A stretch of DNA of 64,000 bases, taken from positions 1-64,000 of the forward strand of contig NZ_BMJT01000001.1 in the NCBI RefSeq assembly GCF_014643595.1, read 5' to 3'. Each line of letters starts with the position of its first letter. Position 1 is the stretch's first letter. The position numbers and the translations under genes were made by a program. This stretch comes from Lysinibacillus alkalisoli (GTDB lineage Bacteria > Bacillota > Bacilli > Bacillales_A > Planococcaceae). The notes beneath the pieces are model-generated. The model did no database searches. It saw nothing but the letters and a program-made list of their open reading frames with translations, and was not told the origin of the DNA. Shown here piece by piece: positions 35,691 to 45,417 of the stretch.

Positions 35691-37199
35691 ATGACAGTAG
35701 CAGTGAAGCATTTAACACATTTTATTAATGGACAAGAAGTAGAAGGCAAGAGTGGACGGTTTGGTGATGTATATAATCCAACGACAGGTGAAGTGATTGC
35801 ACAAGTGCCACTAGCTACCGCACAAGAAACGCGCGAAGCAATCGCATTCGCACAAAAAGCTTTCCCACAGTGGCGAGATACATCAGTAGCGAAACGTGCT
35901 TCTATTGTAATGAAATTTAGAAACTTATTAGCTGCTAATATGGAGACATTACTCACAATTATTTGTACAGAGAGCGGAAAAACAAAAGAAGATGCACGTG
36001 GTGAGATTACACGAGGTTTAGAGTCTGTAGACCTTGCTATTGGTGCACCACATTTAACAAAGGGGGAGTATTCTGTAAATGTAGGCGGTCAAATTAATGC
36101 TTACTCAGCTAAATATCCATTAGGCGTGGTTGCGGCGATTTCGCCATTCAATTTTCCGATTATGGTGCCATTAGCACAAACAAGTATGGCAGTAGCTGTA
36201 GGGAATGCGGTCATCTTAAAAGCTTCAGAAAAAGTACCAATGACAGCGTTATTTGTAAGCCAATTGTGGAAAGAGGCAGGTTTACCAGATGGTATTTGGA
36301 CAGTTGTAAATGGTGACAAGGATGCCGTAAATGAGCTATTAGAAAATAAAGATGTACATGCCATTTCATTTGTTGGTTCAACACCTGTTGCTAAATACAT
36401 TTATGAGACAGGTGCAAAACATGGCAAACGTGTCACCGCTTTAGGTGGTGGTAAAAACAATATGGTTGTTATGCCAGACGCTGATTTAGAGCAGGTAGCC
36501 AATTCATTTATTGGCGCAGCTTATGGTGCAGCTTCACAGCGTTGTATGGCAATATCAACGATTATGCCTGTAGGTAAGGAGACGGGAGACCGTTTAGTAG
36601 CTATTTTAAAAGAGAAAATTAATGCACTAAAAGTAGGCTCTTATGAAGAAGCTGATACGGATTTTGGCCCTGTTATTTCTGCGCAATCAAAAGAGATGGT
36701 AGTAAAAGCTATCAATCATGCAGAGGCTCAAGGCGCTACCGTTGTCTGTGATGGTCGTCAAAATGAGATGGTGAATGAACAAGGCTTCTTTGTGGGCCCA
36801 ACACTTTTAGATCATATCACGACGGATATGGATATTTTTGAGCAAGAAGTATTTGGCCCTGCACGTAATATTGTACGTGTAGCGTCATTAGACGAAGCTA
36901 TTGCTTTAATTAACTCACAAGAACTGGCAAATGGTGTCACTATTTTCACCAATGACGGCGCAGCTGCACGTAAATTTACGACCGAAGTAGATGTGGGGAT
37001 GTTAGGCGTTAACGTGCCGATTCCTATTCCAGTTGGTTATCATAATTTTGCTGGATTTAAAGGTTCTCGTTTTGGTGAAGGGCATATGTTTGGCCCAGAT
37101 CAAGCGCGCTTCTTTACTAAAACAAAAACCATTTCAGAGCGTTGGTTAGAGCCAACAGAAAAAACCACTTCAACCTTTGCCTTCCCAAGTAATGAGTAA
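35691..37199 (+). CDS. mmsA: CoA-acylating methylmalonate/malonate-semialdehyde dehydrogenase
   Basis: 502 residues. ALDH superfamily with the MMSDH-specific features: AISPFNFPIMVPLA, FVGSTPVAKYIYE, TALGGGKNNMVVMPDADLEQ (in place of the general Glu base region) and catalytic Cys in GAASQRCMAIS. Converts malonate or methylmalonate semialdehyde plus CoA and NAD to acetyl- or propionyl-CoA and CO2. With the preceding aminotransferase it completes beta-alanine catabolism. RBS AAGGGGG. Ends at a good terminator. Confidence 0.94.
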   Translation: MTVAVKHLTHFINGQEVEGKSGRFGDVYNPTTGEVIAQVPLATAQETREAIAFAQKAFPQWRDTSVAKRASIVMKFRNLLAANMETLLTIICTESGKTKEDARGEITRGLESVDLAIGAPHLTKGEYSVNVGGQINAYSAKYPLGVVAAISPFNFPIMVPLAQTSMAVAVGNAVILKASEKVPMTALFVSQLWKEAGLPDGIWTVVNGDKDAVNELLENKDVHAISFVGSTPVAKYIYETGAKHGKRVTALGGGKNNMVVMPDADLEQVANSFIGAAYGAASQRCMAISTIMPVGKETGDRLVAILKEKINALKVGSYEEADTDFGPVISAQSKEMVVKAINHAEAQGATVVCDGRQNEMVNEQGFFVGPTLLDHITTDMDIFEQEVFGPARNIVRVASLDEAIALINSQELANGVTIFTNDGAAARKFTTEVDVGMLGVNVPIPIPVGYHNFAGFKGSRFGEGHMFGPDQARFFTKTKTISERWLEPTEKTTSTFAFPSNE

Positions 37200-37208
37200 C
37201 ACTTAATA

Positions 37209-37241
37209 AGAGCACGATTGAAAAAATCAGTCGTGCTTTTT
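37209..37241 (+). terminator. terminator after mmsA
   Basis: AGCACGATTGA (37211-37221) pairs with TCAGTCGTGCT (37227-37237), one G-U, followed by TTTT. Confidence 0.85.
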
Positions 37242-37383
37242 ATTATTAGTTTGGTCTTTTATGCTCTTTTATGTAAAAATATGCTTATTAAATCTTATTT
37301 ATTGTACATGAGATGCGAGGTTTCATTTTACATTATGTCAATTAATTGAGCATTCTAACAATTGTATAATAGCATGTAGAGAG

Positions 37384-37397
37384 GGTAAGCGTTTTCA
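37384..37397 (+). promoter_or_regulatory. cre-like site (CcpA)
   Basis: GGTAAGCGTTTTCA differs from a strong Bacillus cre (TGTAAGCGTTTTCA) only at the first base. It lies 14 bp past a TGTATAAT extended -10 (TATAAT at 37365-37370), a position where CcpA blocks early transcription. The downstream amidohydrolase/symporter operon is thus probably under catabolite repression. Confidence 0.6.
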
Positions 37398-37448
37398 CCA
37401 TTTTTATTACGGACTAAATATGAGATTACATGTTAGGGGGATAAAATT

Positions 37449-39059
37449 ATGTATGCGTCAATCGTTTTTCGCAATGGCGAGATTTGGACGATGAATCAGG
37501 ATAACGATGTGGTAGAGGCAGTGGCCATAAAAGATAATAAGATTATCGCAGTTGGCAGTTATGACGAGGTGAAGCATTATGTTCATAATGAAACGGACAT
37601 TATAGACCTAAAGGGAAAAACAATGTTGCCAGGGTTTATTGATGCCCATCTCCATTTAATGATTTATGGTGCGTTTCAACGTGATGTTGATTTTAAAAAA
37701 CAACAGGCAAGTAGTATAGATGACGTATTAAGGTTATTAACGGAGCGTGCTGCTCAAACGCCTAAAGGCGAATGGATACGAGCAGTAGCATTCGATGAAC
37801 TAGCATTACAAGAACAACGCAATCCTACATTAGCTGAATTAGACAGCGTAACAAGTGAACATCCCATCATCATTACACGTACACCAGGTCATATTGGTTT
37901 TACAAATTCGATGGGTTTTGCACGTGCGGGTATTACAAAAGATACGCCTGATCCACAAGGTGGTATTTATGAAAAGGACACCGAAGGTAATTTAACAGGG
38001 AAATTAATTGAAAGTGTGTATATGCGTTTCAATGAAACTGCTAAATTAACAGAGCATGAATTATATGAGGCCATTGCTATTGCACAAGAGCACTTTTTAA
38101 AACATGGCATTACAAGTGTACATGATGCAGGTACATATGATGGAGATAGTTACCGTGTATTACAACTGGCTTCCCAACAAAAGAAATTAAAAATACGTGT
38201 GTATGCCATGATTGGCTCTTTAAATGATTGTTACACGTTTACGACTAATATGATGCAAGCAGGTGTGGTAACAGGTACAGGTAATGCGTTCTTTAAAGTA
38301 GGGCCAGCTAAATTATTTACAGATGGTAGTAGTACTGGGCCAACGATTGCTACAAGAGAAGGCTACACGAGTAATAGCAAATATAAGGGGATGCTAATTT
38401 ATACAGAGGATGAGGTGTATGAAGTATTAGGTAAAGCCCATGCAAAAGGATACCAAATTACGGTTCATGCACAAGGTGACCAAGCTATTGAGCTCTATTT
38501 AAATGTAGTCGAGAGGGCTTTGCAAGAACACCCAAGAGAAAATCATCGTCACCGTATAGAGCATGCAGGCATTGCACCAAAAGATTTACAACACCGCATG
38601 AAAACTTTAGGTGTAATCCCTATTATTAATCCACCTTTCCCAGCCCAAGCGGGAGATATTTATCAGCAACATTATGGTGAGCGCACCAACGATATGTACG
38701 CTGCAAAAGATTTATTACAATTAGGAACAATGTGTGCAGCAAGTTCAGATGCGCCTGTAGCCAGTTGTAATCCTATGATTGGTATACATGCGGCTGTTAA
38801 TCGTCAAACAGAGAGTGGCAAAGACTTTGGTGTTAAGCAAAAAGTATCCGTTATGGATGCTGTGCGAATGTATACGTATAACGCTGCTTATGCAAGTTTT
38901 GATGAACAAATAAAAGGCAGTATTGAAGTAGGAAAATTAGCAGATATTATCGTGCTAACAGAGACATTAAGTCAAGTACCCCATAAGCAGTTACAAAATG
39001 TAAAAGTACAACTTACAATGATTGACGGGGAGATTTTATATCAACATGCATCTTATTAA
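37449..39059 (+). CDS. YtcJ-type metal-dependent amidohydrolase
   Basis: 536 residues of the amidohydrolase 3 group. Opens with a beta-sandwich segment (VFRNGEIWTMNQDNDVVEAVAIKDNKIIAVG), then the HxH metal motif in GFIDAHLHLM, His in VHAQGDQ and HRIEHAG, and Asp in AASSDAPVAS. Relatives hydrolyse N-substituted formamides, N-acyl or cyclic amides. Here the substrate is unknown. Co-transcription with a DUF3311/sodium-symporter pair suggests that the symporter imports the substrate. A cre-like site precedes it. Confidence 0.88.
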   Translation: MYASIVFRNGEIWTMNQDNDVVEAVAIKDNKIIAVGSYDEVKHYVHNETDIIDLKGKTMLPGFIDAHLHLMIYGAFQRDVDFKKQQASSIDDVLRLLTERAAQTPKGEWIRAVAFDELALQEQRNPTLAELDSVTSEHPIIITRTPGHIGFTNSMGFARAGITKDTPDPQGGIYEKDTEGNLTGKLIESVYMRFNETAKLTEHELYEAIAIAQEHFLKHGITSVHDAGTYDGDSYRVLQLASQQKKLKIRVYAMIGSLNDCYTFTTNMMQAGVVTGTGNAFFKVGPAKLFTDGSSTGPTIATREGYTSNSKYKGMLIYTEDEVYEVLGKAHAKGYQITVHAQGDQAIELYLNVVERALQEHPRENHRHRIEHAGIAPKDLQHRMKTLGVIPIINPPFPAQAGDIYQQHYGERTNDMYAAKDLLQLGTMCAASSDAPVASCNPMIGIHAAVNRQTESGKDFGVKQKVSVMDAVRMYTYNAAYASFDEQIKGSIEVGKLADIIVLTETLSQVPHKQLQNVKVQLTMIDGEILYQHASY

Positions 39060-39096
39060 TTATCAGAATTATTAATCAATATAAGGGGGAGTAGGA

Positions 39097-39303
39097 ATGA
39101 AAAAATCAAAGGTGCAATGGCTACTTATTATACCTTTTATTGGTATGGCAGGTTTAGTACCATTTGCAAATCGTATTGAGCCTTATGTGTTAGGCTTGCC
39201 CTTTTTATTATTTTGGATTGCCTTATGGATGGTGTTGTCCTCTGTTGTGATGTTTATTATTTATCGTGTGGAGTATCGTAATAATAAGGGGGACCCTTCA
39301 TGA
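39097..39303 (+). CDS. DUF3311 small membrane protein
   Basis: 68 residues with two hydrophobic helices and a basic/polar C-terminus (YRVEYRNNKGDPS). Matches the DUF3311 subunits (YhjC-like) that always sit before a sodium:solute symporter of the SSS family. The stop overlaps the symporter start by 4 bp. Probably a small accessory subunit of the transporter. Shine-Dalgarno GGGGGAG. Confidence 0.9.
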   Translation: MKKSKVQWLLIIPFIGMAGLVPFANRIEPYVLGLPFLLFWIALWMVLSSVVMFIIYRVEYRNNKGDPS

Positions 39304-40772
39304 ATATTGCTTTAATTATTATTTTCTTTTTTGCGGCAGTTGCATTATTTTTAGGCATTTGGGCAACACGTGGTAAAAAAATGAACGTAGATGAGTTTGC
39401 AGTAGGTAATAAAGGATTTGGTACCTTATTTGTCTTTTTACTCATTGCAGGTGAAGTGTATACCACATTTACTTTTTTAGGTGGGAGTGGCTGGGTGTAC
39501 TCCAGAGGTGCAGCTGCATTTTATGTCCCCGCTTATATTTGTTTGGCATATGTTTTATCCTATTGGATGTTACCTAAAATTTGGCGTTTCGCTAAAAATA
39601 ATAATATCATTTCACAGCCTACCTATTTTGCCGCACGTTATAAAAGCCCAGTACTCGGTGTAGTCGTAGCATTGTTAGGAACGATTGCATTGATTCCTTA
39701 CATTGTCATTCAATTAAAGGGGCTTGGCATTATTGTAGCTGAGTCCTCTAATGGTGCAATAAGCCCCATTATGGCGAGTGCCATTGGAGCGTTGATTATT
39801 ACGATTTATGTTACGATCTCTGGTATACATGGCTCTGCATGGACAGCCATTTTAAAAGATATTATGATTTTATTCGTTATTGTATTTTTAGGGATTTATA
39901 TTCCTTATCATTATTTTGGTGGGATACAGCCTATGTTTGAAGCAGTGCAGGCTGTGAGCCCAGAGAAGTTAGTATTTGCTTCAGAGGGTTTTAGTGTGGT
40001 GTGGTTTATTTCAACGATTATTTTGAATGCATTAGGTTTTTATTTATTACCCCAATCTTTTTCTGTCGTTTTATCGGCGCAAGGTGAGCGTGTCCTAAAG
40101 AAGAATGCCATCACATTGCCACTTTATACACTATTGCTACTGTTTGCGTTCTTTTTAGGATTTGCTGCCATTATACAAGTACCTGGCTTAGCAGATGGGG
40201 ATTTATCATTATTACGGTTAGTTAATCAAACTTTCGACCCTTGGTTTGTAGGTATTGTAGGTGCGGCAGGTTTATTGACAGCACTAGTGCCAGCATCTGT
40301 GATGTTAATGTCGGCATCTATTGGTTTAATGACAGGCATTTACCGTTTAGTGAAGCCACAAGCAACAGACCGTCAACAACTCATGGTATCTAAAGTATTA
40401 GTATTTGTTATTATCATTATTGCTTTTGTTTTTACGATTTCTGGAGGAGAGGCATTAGCATTACTCAATATTATGTCTTACAGTTTAATTACGCAACTAG
40501 TACCAGCACTCTTGCTTAGCTTTATTAGCACAAAATATATGAATAAGTACGGTGCTATTACAGGTATTATTATTGGTGTATCTTTTGTGTTATACAATGC
40601 CGTAACAGGTGCAAAACTCGCTACATTTTTCCCGAACATTCCAAGTTATTTAAATGATATAAATATTGGTATGGTAGCGTTATTCGCTAATTTTGTGATT
40701 GCAGTACTTGTTAGTTTATTCACGCATAAAAAAATAGTAACTCCAGAGAAACCTGTCTTAGTAGCTGAGTAA
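39300..40772 (+). CDS. sodium:solute symporter (SSS family)
   Basis: 490 residues, about 13 TM helices. SSS landmarks: FAVGNKGFGTLFVFLLIAGEVYTTFTFLGGSGWVYSRG, MLPKIWRFAKNNNIISQPTYFAARYKS and LLTALVPASVMLMSASIGLMTGIYR. Similar to YhjB-type members paired with DUF3311 proteins; the solute is unknown (monocarboxylates, amides or amino acids in relatives). Third gene of the cre-controlled operon, ending at the terminator at 40811. Confidence 0.92.
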   Translation: MNIALIIIFFFAAVALFLGIWATRGKKMNVDEFAVGNKGFGTLFVFLLIAGEVYTTFTFLGGSGWVYSRGAAAFYVPAYICLAYVLSYWMLPKIWRFAKNNNIISQPTYFAARYKSPVLGVVVALLGTIALIPYIVIQLKGLGIIVAESSNGAISPIMASAIGALIITIYVTISGIHGSAWTAILKDIMILFVIVFLGIYIPYHYFGGIQPMFEAVQAVSPEKLVFASEGFSVVWFISTIILNALGFYLLPQSFSVVLSAQGERVLKKNAITLPLYTLLLLFAFFLGFAAIIQVPGLADGDLSLLRLVNQTFDPWFVGIVGAAGLLTALVPASVMLMSASIGLMTGIYRLVKPQATDRQQLMVSKVLVFVIIIIAFVFTISGGEALALLNIMSYSLITQLVPALLLSFISTKYMNKYGAITGIIIGVSFVLYNAVTGAKLATFFPNIPSYLNDINIGMVALFANFVIAVLVSLFTHKKIVTPEKPVLVAE

Positions 40773-40810
40773 TATAGGGATGAAGAAAAAATATATGAAA
40801 AAGTGGTATG

Positions 40811-40855
40811 AAGTGATAAAGGGAGAGGGTTATTTCCCCTTTATCACTTTTTTTG
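40811..40855 (+). terminator. terminator of the amidohydrolase-symporter operon
   Basis: AAGTGATAAAGGG (40811-40823) pairs perfectly with CCCTTTATCACTT (40837-40849), followed by TTTTTT. Confidence 0.92.
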
Positions 40856-40966
40856 TGTTAAACTTCTCTTTCTACAGTGCCAAAAGATTGAGCGTAATAT
40901 AGAACTTTATGCCTTATTCGCCGTCTTGATGTATAGCATTGGTTCTGTAGCGAATGGAGAGATAAA

Positions 40967-41653
40967 ATGGATAACGATTGGGATAGGATATGGCCTTCTC
41001 TTGCTGAGATTAAAGTGGTATCAAACCCACATAACGAAGTGGTAACAGTATGCAATATGGCGGATGATGTGAGGTGCATAGGTGTTGGTACAGATGCGGC
41101 TGTATTTCAGTCTGTACATCAGCCTAAATATGCGTTCAAAATATATGCTGAGGATAAGAGGGAAAAAGTGGCGGTAGAAGCATCTGTTTATCAAACCTTA
41201 GGTGATGTGTCTTATTTTCCGCACTGTTTTGCTACAACAGAAAAAGGCCTTGTTTTGAGCTACGAAGCTGGCAAAACGCTCTACGATTGTATTGTAGAGG
41301 GGATTCATATTCCAGCTTGTGTAGTGGATGCTGTAGAAGAGGCTAGGGATTATATTCGAAGTAGGGGGCTTAACCCTCGAGATATTCATTTGAAAAATAT
41401 TATACTCCAAGATGGGCAAGTAAAGATTATTGACGTATCCGAATACCAAAAAACAGGTGACGATTTTAGATGGGAGCATTTACAAAAAGCTTATAAACAA
41501 TATTATCATCTCATTGATGGAAGGGCAGTGCCATTATGGTTAGTAGAGGCTATTCGTAAGCGCTACAATCAACAAAGGAGACAGTCTTTTTCTTATGATG
41601 ACTTTGTAAAAAGCATATTGCGATTTGTATATAAACTAACAAAAGTTGAGTAG
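40967..41653 (+). CDS. YrzF-like protein kinase-fold protein
   Basis: 228 residues, a compact Ser/Thr-kinase fold. A glycine-rich loop region (CIGVGTDAAVFQS), the ATP Lys in YAFKIY, the catalytic loop NPRDIHLKNIIL (RDIHxKN in place of HRDxxxxN) and the metal Asp in KIIDVSEY are visible. About 60 residues shorter than classical kinases, as in B. subtilis YrzF. The substrate is unknown. Monocistronic, convergent with rocB. Confidence 0.82.
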   Translation: MDNDWDRIWPSLAEIKVVSNPHNEVVTVCNMADDVRCIGVGTDAAVFQSVHQPKYAFKIYAEDKREKVAVEASVYQTLGDVSYFPHCFATTEKGLVLSYEAGKTLYDCIVEGIHIPACVVDAVEEARDYIRSRGLNPRDIHLKNIILQDGQVKIIDVSEYQKTGDDFRWEHLQKAYKQYYHLIDGRAVPLWLVEAIRKRYNQQRRQSFSYDDFVKSILRFVYKLTKVE

Positions 41654-41680
41654 TGTTAAAAACGCTACTCAACTTTTTTC
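41641..41680. terminator. shared terminator between kinase gene and rocB
   Basis: AAAAGTTGAGTAG... pairs with ...CTACTCAACTTTT, T-rich at both ends, placed exactly between two convergent stop codons. Confidence 0.85.
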
Positions 41681-43285
41681 TTAAAACATACTTTTAATTA
41701 CCGTTTCTAATACATGTGGTGTATAAATAAAAGCACTTTTCTTATGCAAGCGTTCTGATATTTTATGGGCATCTTTGCCAAATGGCCCTATGTTTAAAAC
41801 AGGCGCTTGTAACTGTTGCATATCTGTAAATGGAATGTCATACGACTCTCCCCATACAGGCGTATTTTGCTGATAAACGTGCCAACCTTGATCATTTGCA
41901 TCATAGTTAACATAACTCAAATCACAAATACCATTGAAATAGTGGATTTGTTTAGCAGTTACTTTGTAAGTGTCTGCCAAGGTAGCTTTGGCTAAAGCTA
42001 TTTTTTCTTGTATGAATGTATTTTCTGATGAGTTAACAGCAGGGTAGTAAGGTGGTGCAAAAAATAAAATAGTAGCTGGTGCTAGTTCTGAGCAATGTAA
42101 TAAAAGCTGGTCACAAATTTGTATAGCTTGGTCACGTTCGTCATTGGTGTTATTTAAACCTGTATTTTTAATCATTTGTACCTTTTTCTCACCTAACGTC
42201 TCATTAGCATATTGTAATAAGGCGTCATACGTCATAACACGTATCGTTCCAATAGGTGTAACGTTGGTCGCTTTACAAATATTTTCATAATCACGTTGGC
42301 ATGCCGCCATTGCCTCTGTTGCAATTTCTTTAAATGTAGCCATTACTTGAGCCGCATTTTGTTCAAATAAAAATACATTATAAAGTGCCGCGCTATGATG
42401 AGAAGTTTGAGCAGAATAATCTACTTTCAAATCTTTTTGTTGCAAACAAATTGGGCGAGGCGTTTTTTCACCAAAAGCACTTTCTTCAAAGCAAGCATTA
42501 AATTCCATCGCTTTCGTTAAATAAGAGGCCATATAATGCCCAGTTAAGCCATTTAAAGGTTCGCCCGCATGCGTTTCACGACCATAGAATAAAGCAGCAG
42601 GCATAATTTTACCAATCGTACCTGAATAAATATAATAGTTATCGTCTTGTGGTACTTGTGAAAAAGAAGGCTCGCTATTTAAGAATAAATCATAATGTAA
42701 TTGCCATTGATCCCGTAACTGATTTAGTGCCGTAGCTGCAGCCCTCATACCTGCAGAGTTTACTTCTTCATCAGGCACAGTGACAAGCAAAAGATTGATA
42801 GGCCAATTGTGCAAACTTGCTTTTTCAAGCAGTTGCATATGAAGACAAAGCCCCATTTTCATATCCATTGTGCCACGACCAAAAAGATACTCGTCTGTAT
42901 ACAGGTCGATTTTAGCATCTTGTGGTAGTGCCACATCATTTTCTTTAAAGGCAGCCGTTAATGATTCAGGTTGGAAAGCTAAATCACCTAAGTCACCGAA
43001 TTCAGCCGTATGGACTGTATCAAAATGGCTGATTAAGACGATAGTACGCGTCGCTTGCGGATGTTTATAAAGCGCAGTGACGGTATTACGCTGTTTCCCC
43101 GCATCAACAAATTGAATATAATCTGGTTGATGTTTAAAGTAAGTTAATTTCATTAATTCTTCTTTTATTTTATAAGAAAAATCAATCTCCCCTTGTGTAC
43201 CTGTTCGACTCTCCCAACTTACGACTTTACATAATAATTGTTGTAGTGTTTGCGGCGTTTGCCACATTTCTTTCTCTCGTTGCAT
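41681..43285 (-). CDS. rocB: RocB-type M20 peptidase, arginine utilisation protein
   Basis: 534 residues, close to the usual RocB length. M20 metal motifs: VLISHFDTVHTAEFGDLG (His/Asp), YLFGRGTMDMKMGL (bridging Asp), VPDEEVNSAGMRAA (catalytic/metal Glu) and EPSFSQ. RocB is part of the arginine/ornithine degradation gene set of Bacillus, but its precise substrate is not established. The start may be 43285 or, with a nearer Shine-Dalgarno, the ATG at 43267. The GntR gene lies just upstream in the same direction, 17 bp away. Confidence 0.88.
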   Translation of the reverse strand: MQREKEMWQTPQTLQQLLCKVVSWESRTGTQGEIDFSYKIKEELMKLTYFKHQPDYIQFVDAGKQRNTVTALYKHPQATRTIVLISHFDTVHTAEFGDLGDLAFQPESLTAAFKENDVALPQDAKIDLYTDEYLFGRGTMDMKMGLCLHMQLLEKASLHNWPINLLLVTVPDEEVNSAGMRAAATALNQLRDQWQLHYDLFLNSEPSFSQVPQDDNYYIYSGTIGKIMPAALFYGRETHAGEPLNGLTGHYMASYLTKAMEFNACFEESAFGEKTPRPICLQQKDLKVDYSAQTSHHSAALYNVFLFEQNAAQVMATFKEIATEAMAACQRDYENICKATNVTPIGTIRVMTYDALLQYANETLGEKKVQMIKNTGLNNTNDERDQAIQICDQLLLHCSELAPATILFFAPPYYPAVNSSENTFIQEKIALAKATLADTYKVTAKQIHYFNGICDLSYVNYDANDQGWHVYQQNTPVWGESYDIPFTDMQQLQAPVLNIGPFGKDAHKISERLHKKSAFIYTPHVLETVIKSMF

Positions 43286-43302
43286 TGTAAAAGTAAGCCC
43301 CC

Positions 43303-43974
43303 TTAGATGTTGTTTTCTTTGTTGGTATAGTAGGTTAAAAAGCGTTTTTCAACGTTGTTCATGTGAACAATCATTTTATTTTTGGCATGTGTGACATCTC
43401 TTTGCTCTAAAGCATCAATAATTTCTTTATGCTCAATCAAAGCCTCACTTGCGCTTTGAGGCACAGTGTTAGACAAAATCAAAAAGGAACGATTAACACT
43501 GGCATTGACTTTAGCAATCAGCTCTTTGTAGGCAGTATTGCTATTTTTTGAGGCTAATAGTAAATGAAACTCACGGTCTATTTCGATAAATAAATCGTAT
43601 TTATTTGTCAAAATGGCTTCTGTTTGCGCAGCGACATTATCCCGCAATTGAGCAATAAATATTTCATCAATATGTGGACTTATTTTTTCTAAATTATTAA
43701 CTTCAAGTAGGCCACGCAATTCCATTGTTTCTAATGCACTAGTTTTGTTAAAGCCAGCTACGACAGCAGGTTTACCCACAGATTGTACAATTAAGCCTTC
43801 AGATGCAAGACGGTTAAGTGCATCGCGTAGTGGCGTTCGGCTAATACCTAAACGCTTTGCCATTTTTTCCTCAGGCAAGACTTCATGTTCTAAAAACTCA
43901 CCTCGTGTAATCGCATCTTTAATCGCTTGGTAAGCTTGATCAGCTAAAGTAGTTGGCTTAATGCTTTTCATCAT
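43303..43974 (-). CDS. FadR-type GntR regulator (FCD domain)
   Basis: 223 residues. GntR winged helix (5-75: ADQAYQAIKDAITRGEFLEHEVLPEEKMAKRLGISRTPLRDALNRLASEGLI) and an all-helical FCD effector domain (85-215) with metal-type ligands in EIDREFHLLL and EHKEIIDALEQRD. First gene of a gntR-rocB unit and divergent from rocD. Two identical CTGTATACAG palindromes, one near each start, are its likely operators. A repressor released by arginine/ornithine or a breakdown product is the simplest model. Confidence 0.9.
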   Translation of the reverse strand: MMKSIKPTTLADQAYQAIKDAITRGEFLEHEVLPEEKMAKRLGISRTPLRDALNRLASEGLIVQSVGKPAVVAGFNKTSALETMELRGLLEVNNLEKISPHIDEIFIAQLRDNVAAQTEAILTNKYDLFIEIDREFHLLLASKNSNTAYKELIAKVNASVNRSFLILSNTVPQSASEALIEHKEIIDALEQRDVTHAKNKMIVHMNNVEKRFLTYYTNKENNI

Positions 43975-43991
43975 TTATCACCCTCGGTATA

Positions 43992-44001
43992 CTGTATACA
44001 G
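43992..44001. promoter_or_regulatory. GntR operator, copy 1 (gntR-rocB side)
   Basis: Perfect palindrome CTGTATACAG, 18 bp upstream of the gntR start codon. TGTATACA-type palindromes are typical of FadR/VanR-class GntR repressors. Confidence 0.65.
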
Positions 44002-44115
44002 GAATTATAATTCAACATTATTAGAATGTAAATGTAATTTTTCTCTACAAACCAATGAATGGAAATAACTATTTTAATACAGTTATACGTATTAAAATTC
44101 ATTTGTTAAAAAGTT

Positions 44116-44125
44116 CTGTATACAG
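44116..44125. promoter_or_regulatory. GntR operator, copy 2 (rocD side)
   Basis: The same CTGTATACAG palindrome, 124 bp from copy 1 and about 60 bp upstream of the rocD start, followed by a possible -10 (ATATTAAT). Confidence 0.65.
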
Positions 44126-44188
44126 TTAGAATTGTGTGTTATATTAATTGCTGAAGATTATAAAATTTAGGGTAGGGAGAGATAATCA

Positions 44189-45382
44189 ATGAGTAAATCA
44201 GAAAAAGTAATCGAACAAACACAACAATTTGGGGCAGCGAATTATTTTCCATTACCGATTGTTATTTCAGAAGCTGAAGGCGCATGGGTAACAGATCCAG
44301 AAGGTAATAAATATTTAGACATGCTATCAGCCTATTCAGCAGTAAACCAAGGGCATCGACACCCTAAAATTATTGAAGCATTAAAAGAACAAGCAGATAA
44401 AGTAACGCTTACATCACGTGCCTTCTATAGTGATAACTTAGGCGAATGGTACGAGCTAGTAAGTGAGTTAACAAATAAAGAAATGGTATTACCAATGAAC
44501 ACAGGTGCTGAAGCTGTAGAAACCGCTTTCAAAGCAGCGCGTCGTTGGGCTTATGATGTGAAGGGTGTAGAAGAAGGTAAAGCAGAGCTAATCGCATGTA
44601 ATGGTAACTTCCATGGTCGTACTATGTTAGCGGTATCATTATCTTCTGACGAAGAATATCGTCGTGGATTTGGTCCAATGTTACCAAATATTAATTTAAT
44701 TGATTATGGTAATTTAGACGCATTAAAAGCGGCTATTACGCCAAACACAGCTGCATTTTTAATCGAACCAATTCAAGGTGAAGCAGGTATTGTTATGCCA
44801 CCAGAAGGTTTCTTAAAAGCAGCGCGCGAGCTTTGCCGAGAAAACAATGTATTATTTATTGCAGATGAAATCCAAGCAGGTTTAGCACGTACAGGTAAAA
44901 TGTTTGCTTGTGACTGGGAAGAAGTAGAACCAGATATGTACATCTTAGGTAAAGCATTAGGTGGCGGTGTTTTCCCAATCTCATGTGTAGCTGCAAACCG
45001 CGAAATTTTAGGTGTATTTAATCCAGGTTCTCACGGCTCTACATTTGGTGGTAACCCATTAGCGTGTGCCGTTTCAATTGCATCATTACGTGTATTACTT
45101 GATGAGAAATTAGCAGAACGTTCAAATGACCTTGGTGAGTATTTCAAAGGTAAACTACGTGAAATTGATAATCCAGTCATTAAGGAAGTACGTGGACGTG
45201 GTCTATTCATCGGTATGGAATTAACAGAAGAAGCACGCCCATATTGTGAAAAATTAAAAGAATTAGGTTTATTATGTAAAGAGACACATGATACCGTAAT
45301 TCGCTTTGCTCCACCATTAATCATCTCTCAAGAAGATTTAGATTGGTCAATTGCTCAAATCGAAAAAGTATTTACTGCATAA
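44189..45382 (+). CDS. rocD: ornithine aminotransferase
   Basis: 397 residues. Converts ornithine and 2-oxoglutarate to glutamate-5-semialdehyde and glutamate. Class III PLP fold with [76 protein letters not shown] and the Schiff-base Lys in [15 protein letters not shown]; these match Bacillus RocD across the whole length. Divergent from gntR-rocB with shared CTGTATACAG sites. No rocF/rocA in the window. Transcription probably ends at the hairpin inside the repeat copy at 45418. Confidence 0.95.
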   Translation: MSKSEKVIEQTQQFGAANYFPLPIVISEAEGAWVTDPEGNKYLDMLSAYSAVNQGHRHPKIIEALKEQADKVTLTSRAFYSDNLGEWYELVSELTNKEMVLPMNTGAEAVETAFKAARRWAYDVKGVEEGKAELIACNGNFHGRTMLAVSLSSDEEYRRGFGPMLPNINLIDYGNLDALKAAITPNTAAFLIEPIQGEAGIVMPPEGFLKAARELCRENNVLFIADEIQAGLARTGKMFACDWEEVEPDMYILGKALGGGVFPISCVAANREILGVFNPGSHGSTFGGNPLACAVSIASLRVLLDEKLAERSNDLGEYFKGKLREIDNPVIKEVRGRGLFIGMELTEEARPYCEKLKELGLLCKETHDTVIRFAPPLIISQEDLDWSIAQIEKVFTA

Positions 45383-45417
45383 GTAACAATGAATGCGTTA
45401 GTATAAAAGCTAAAAAC

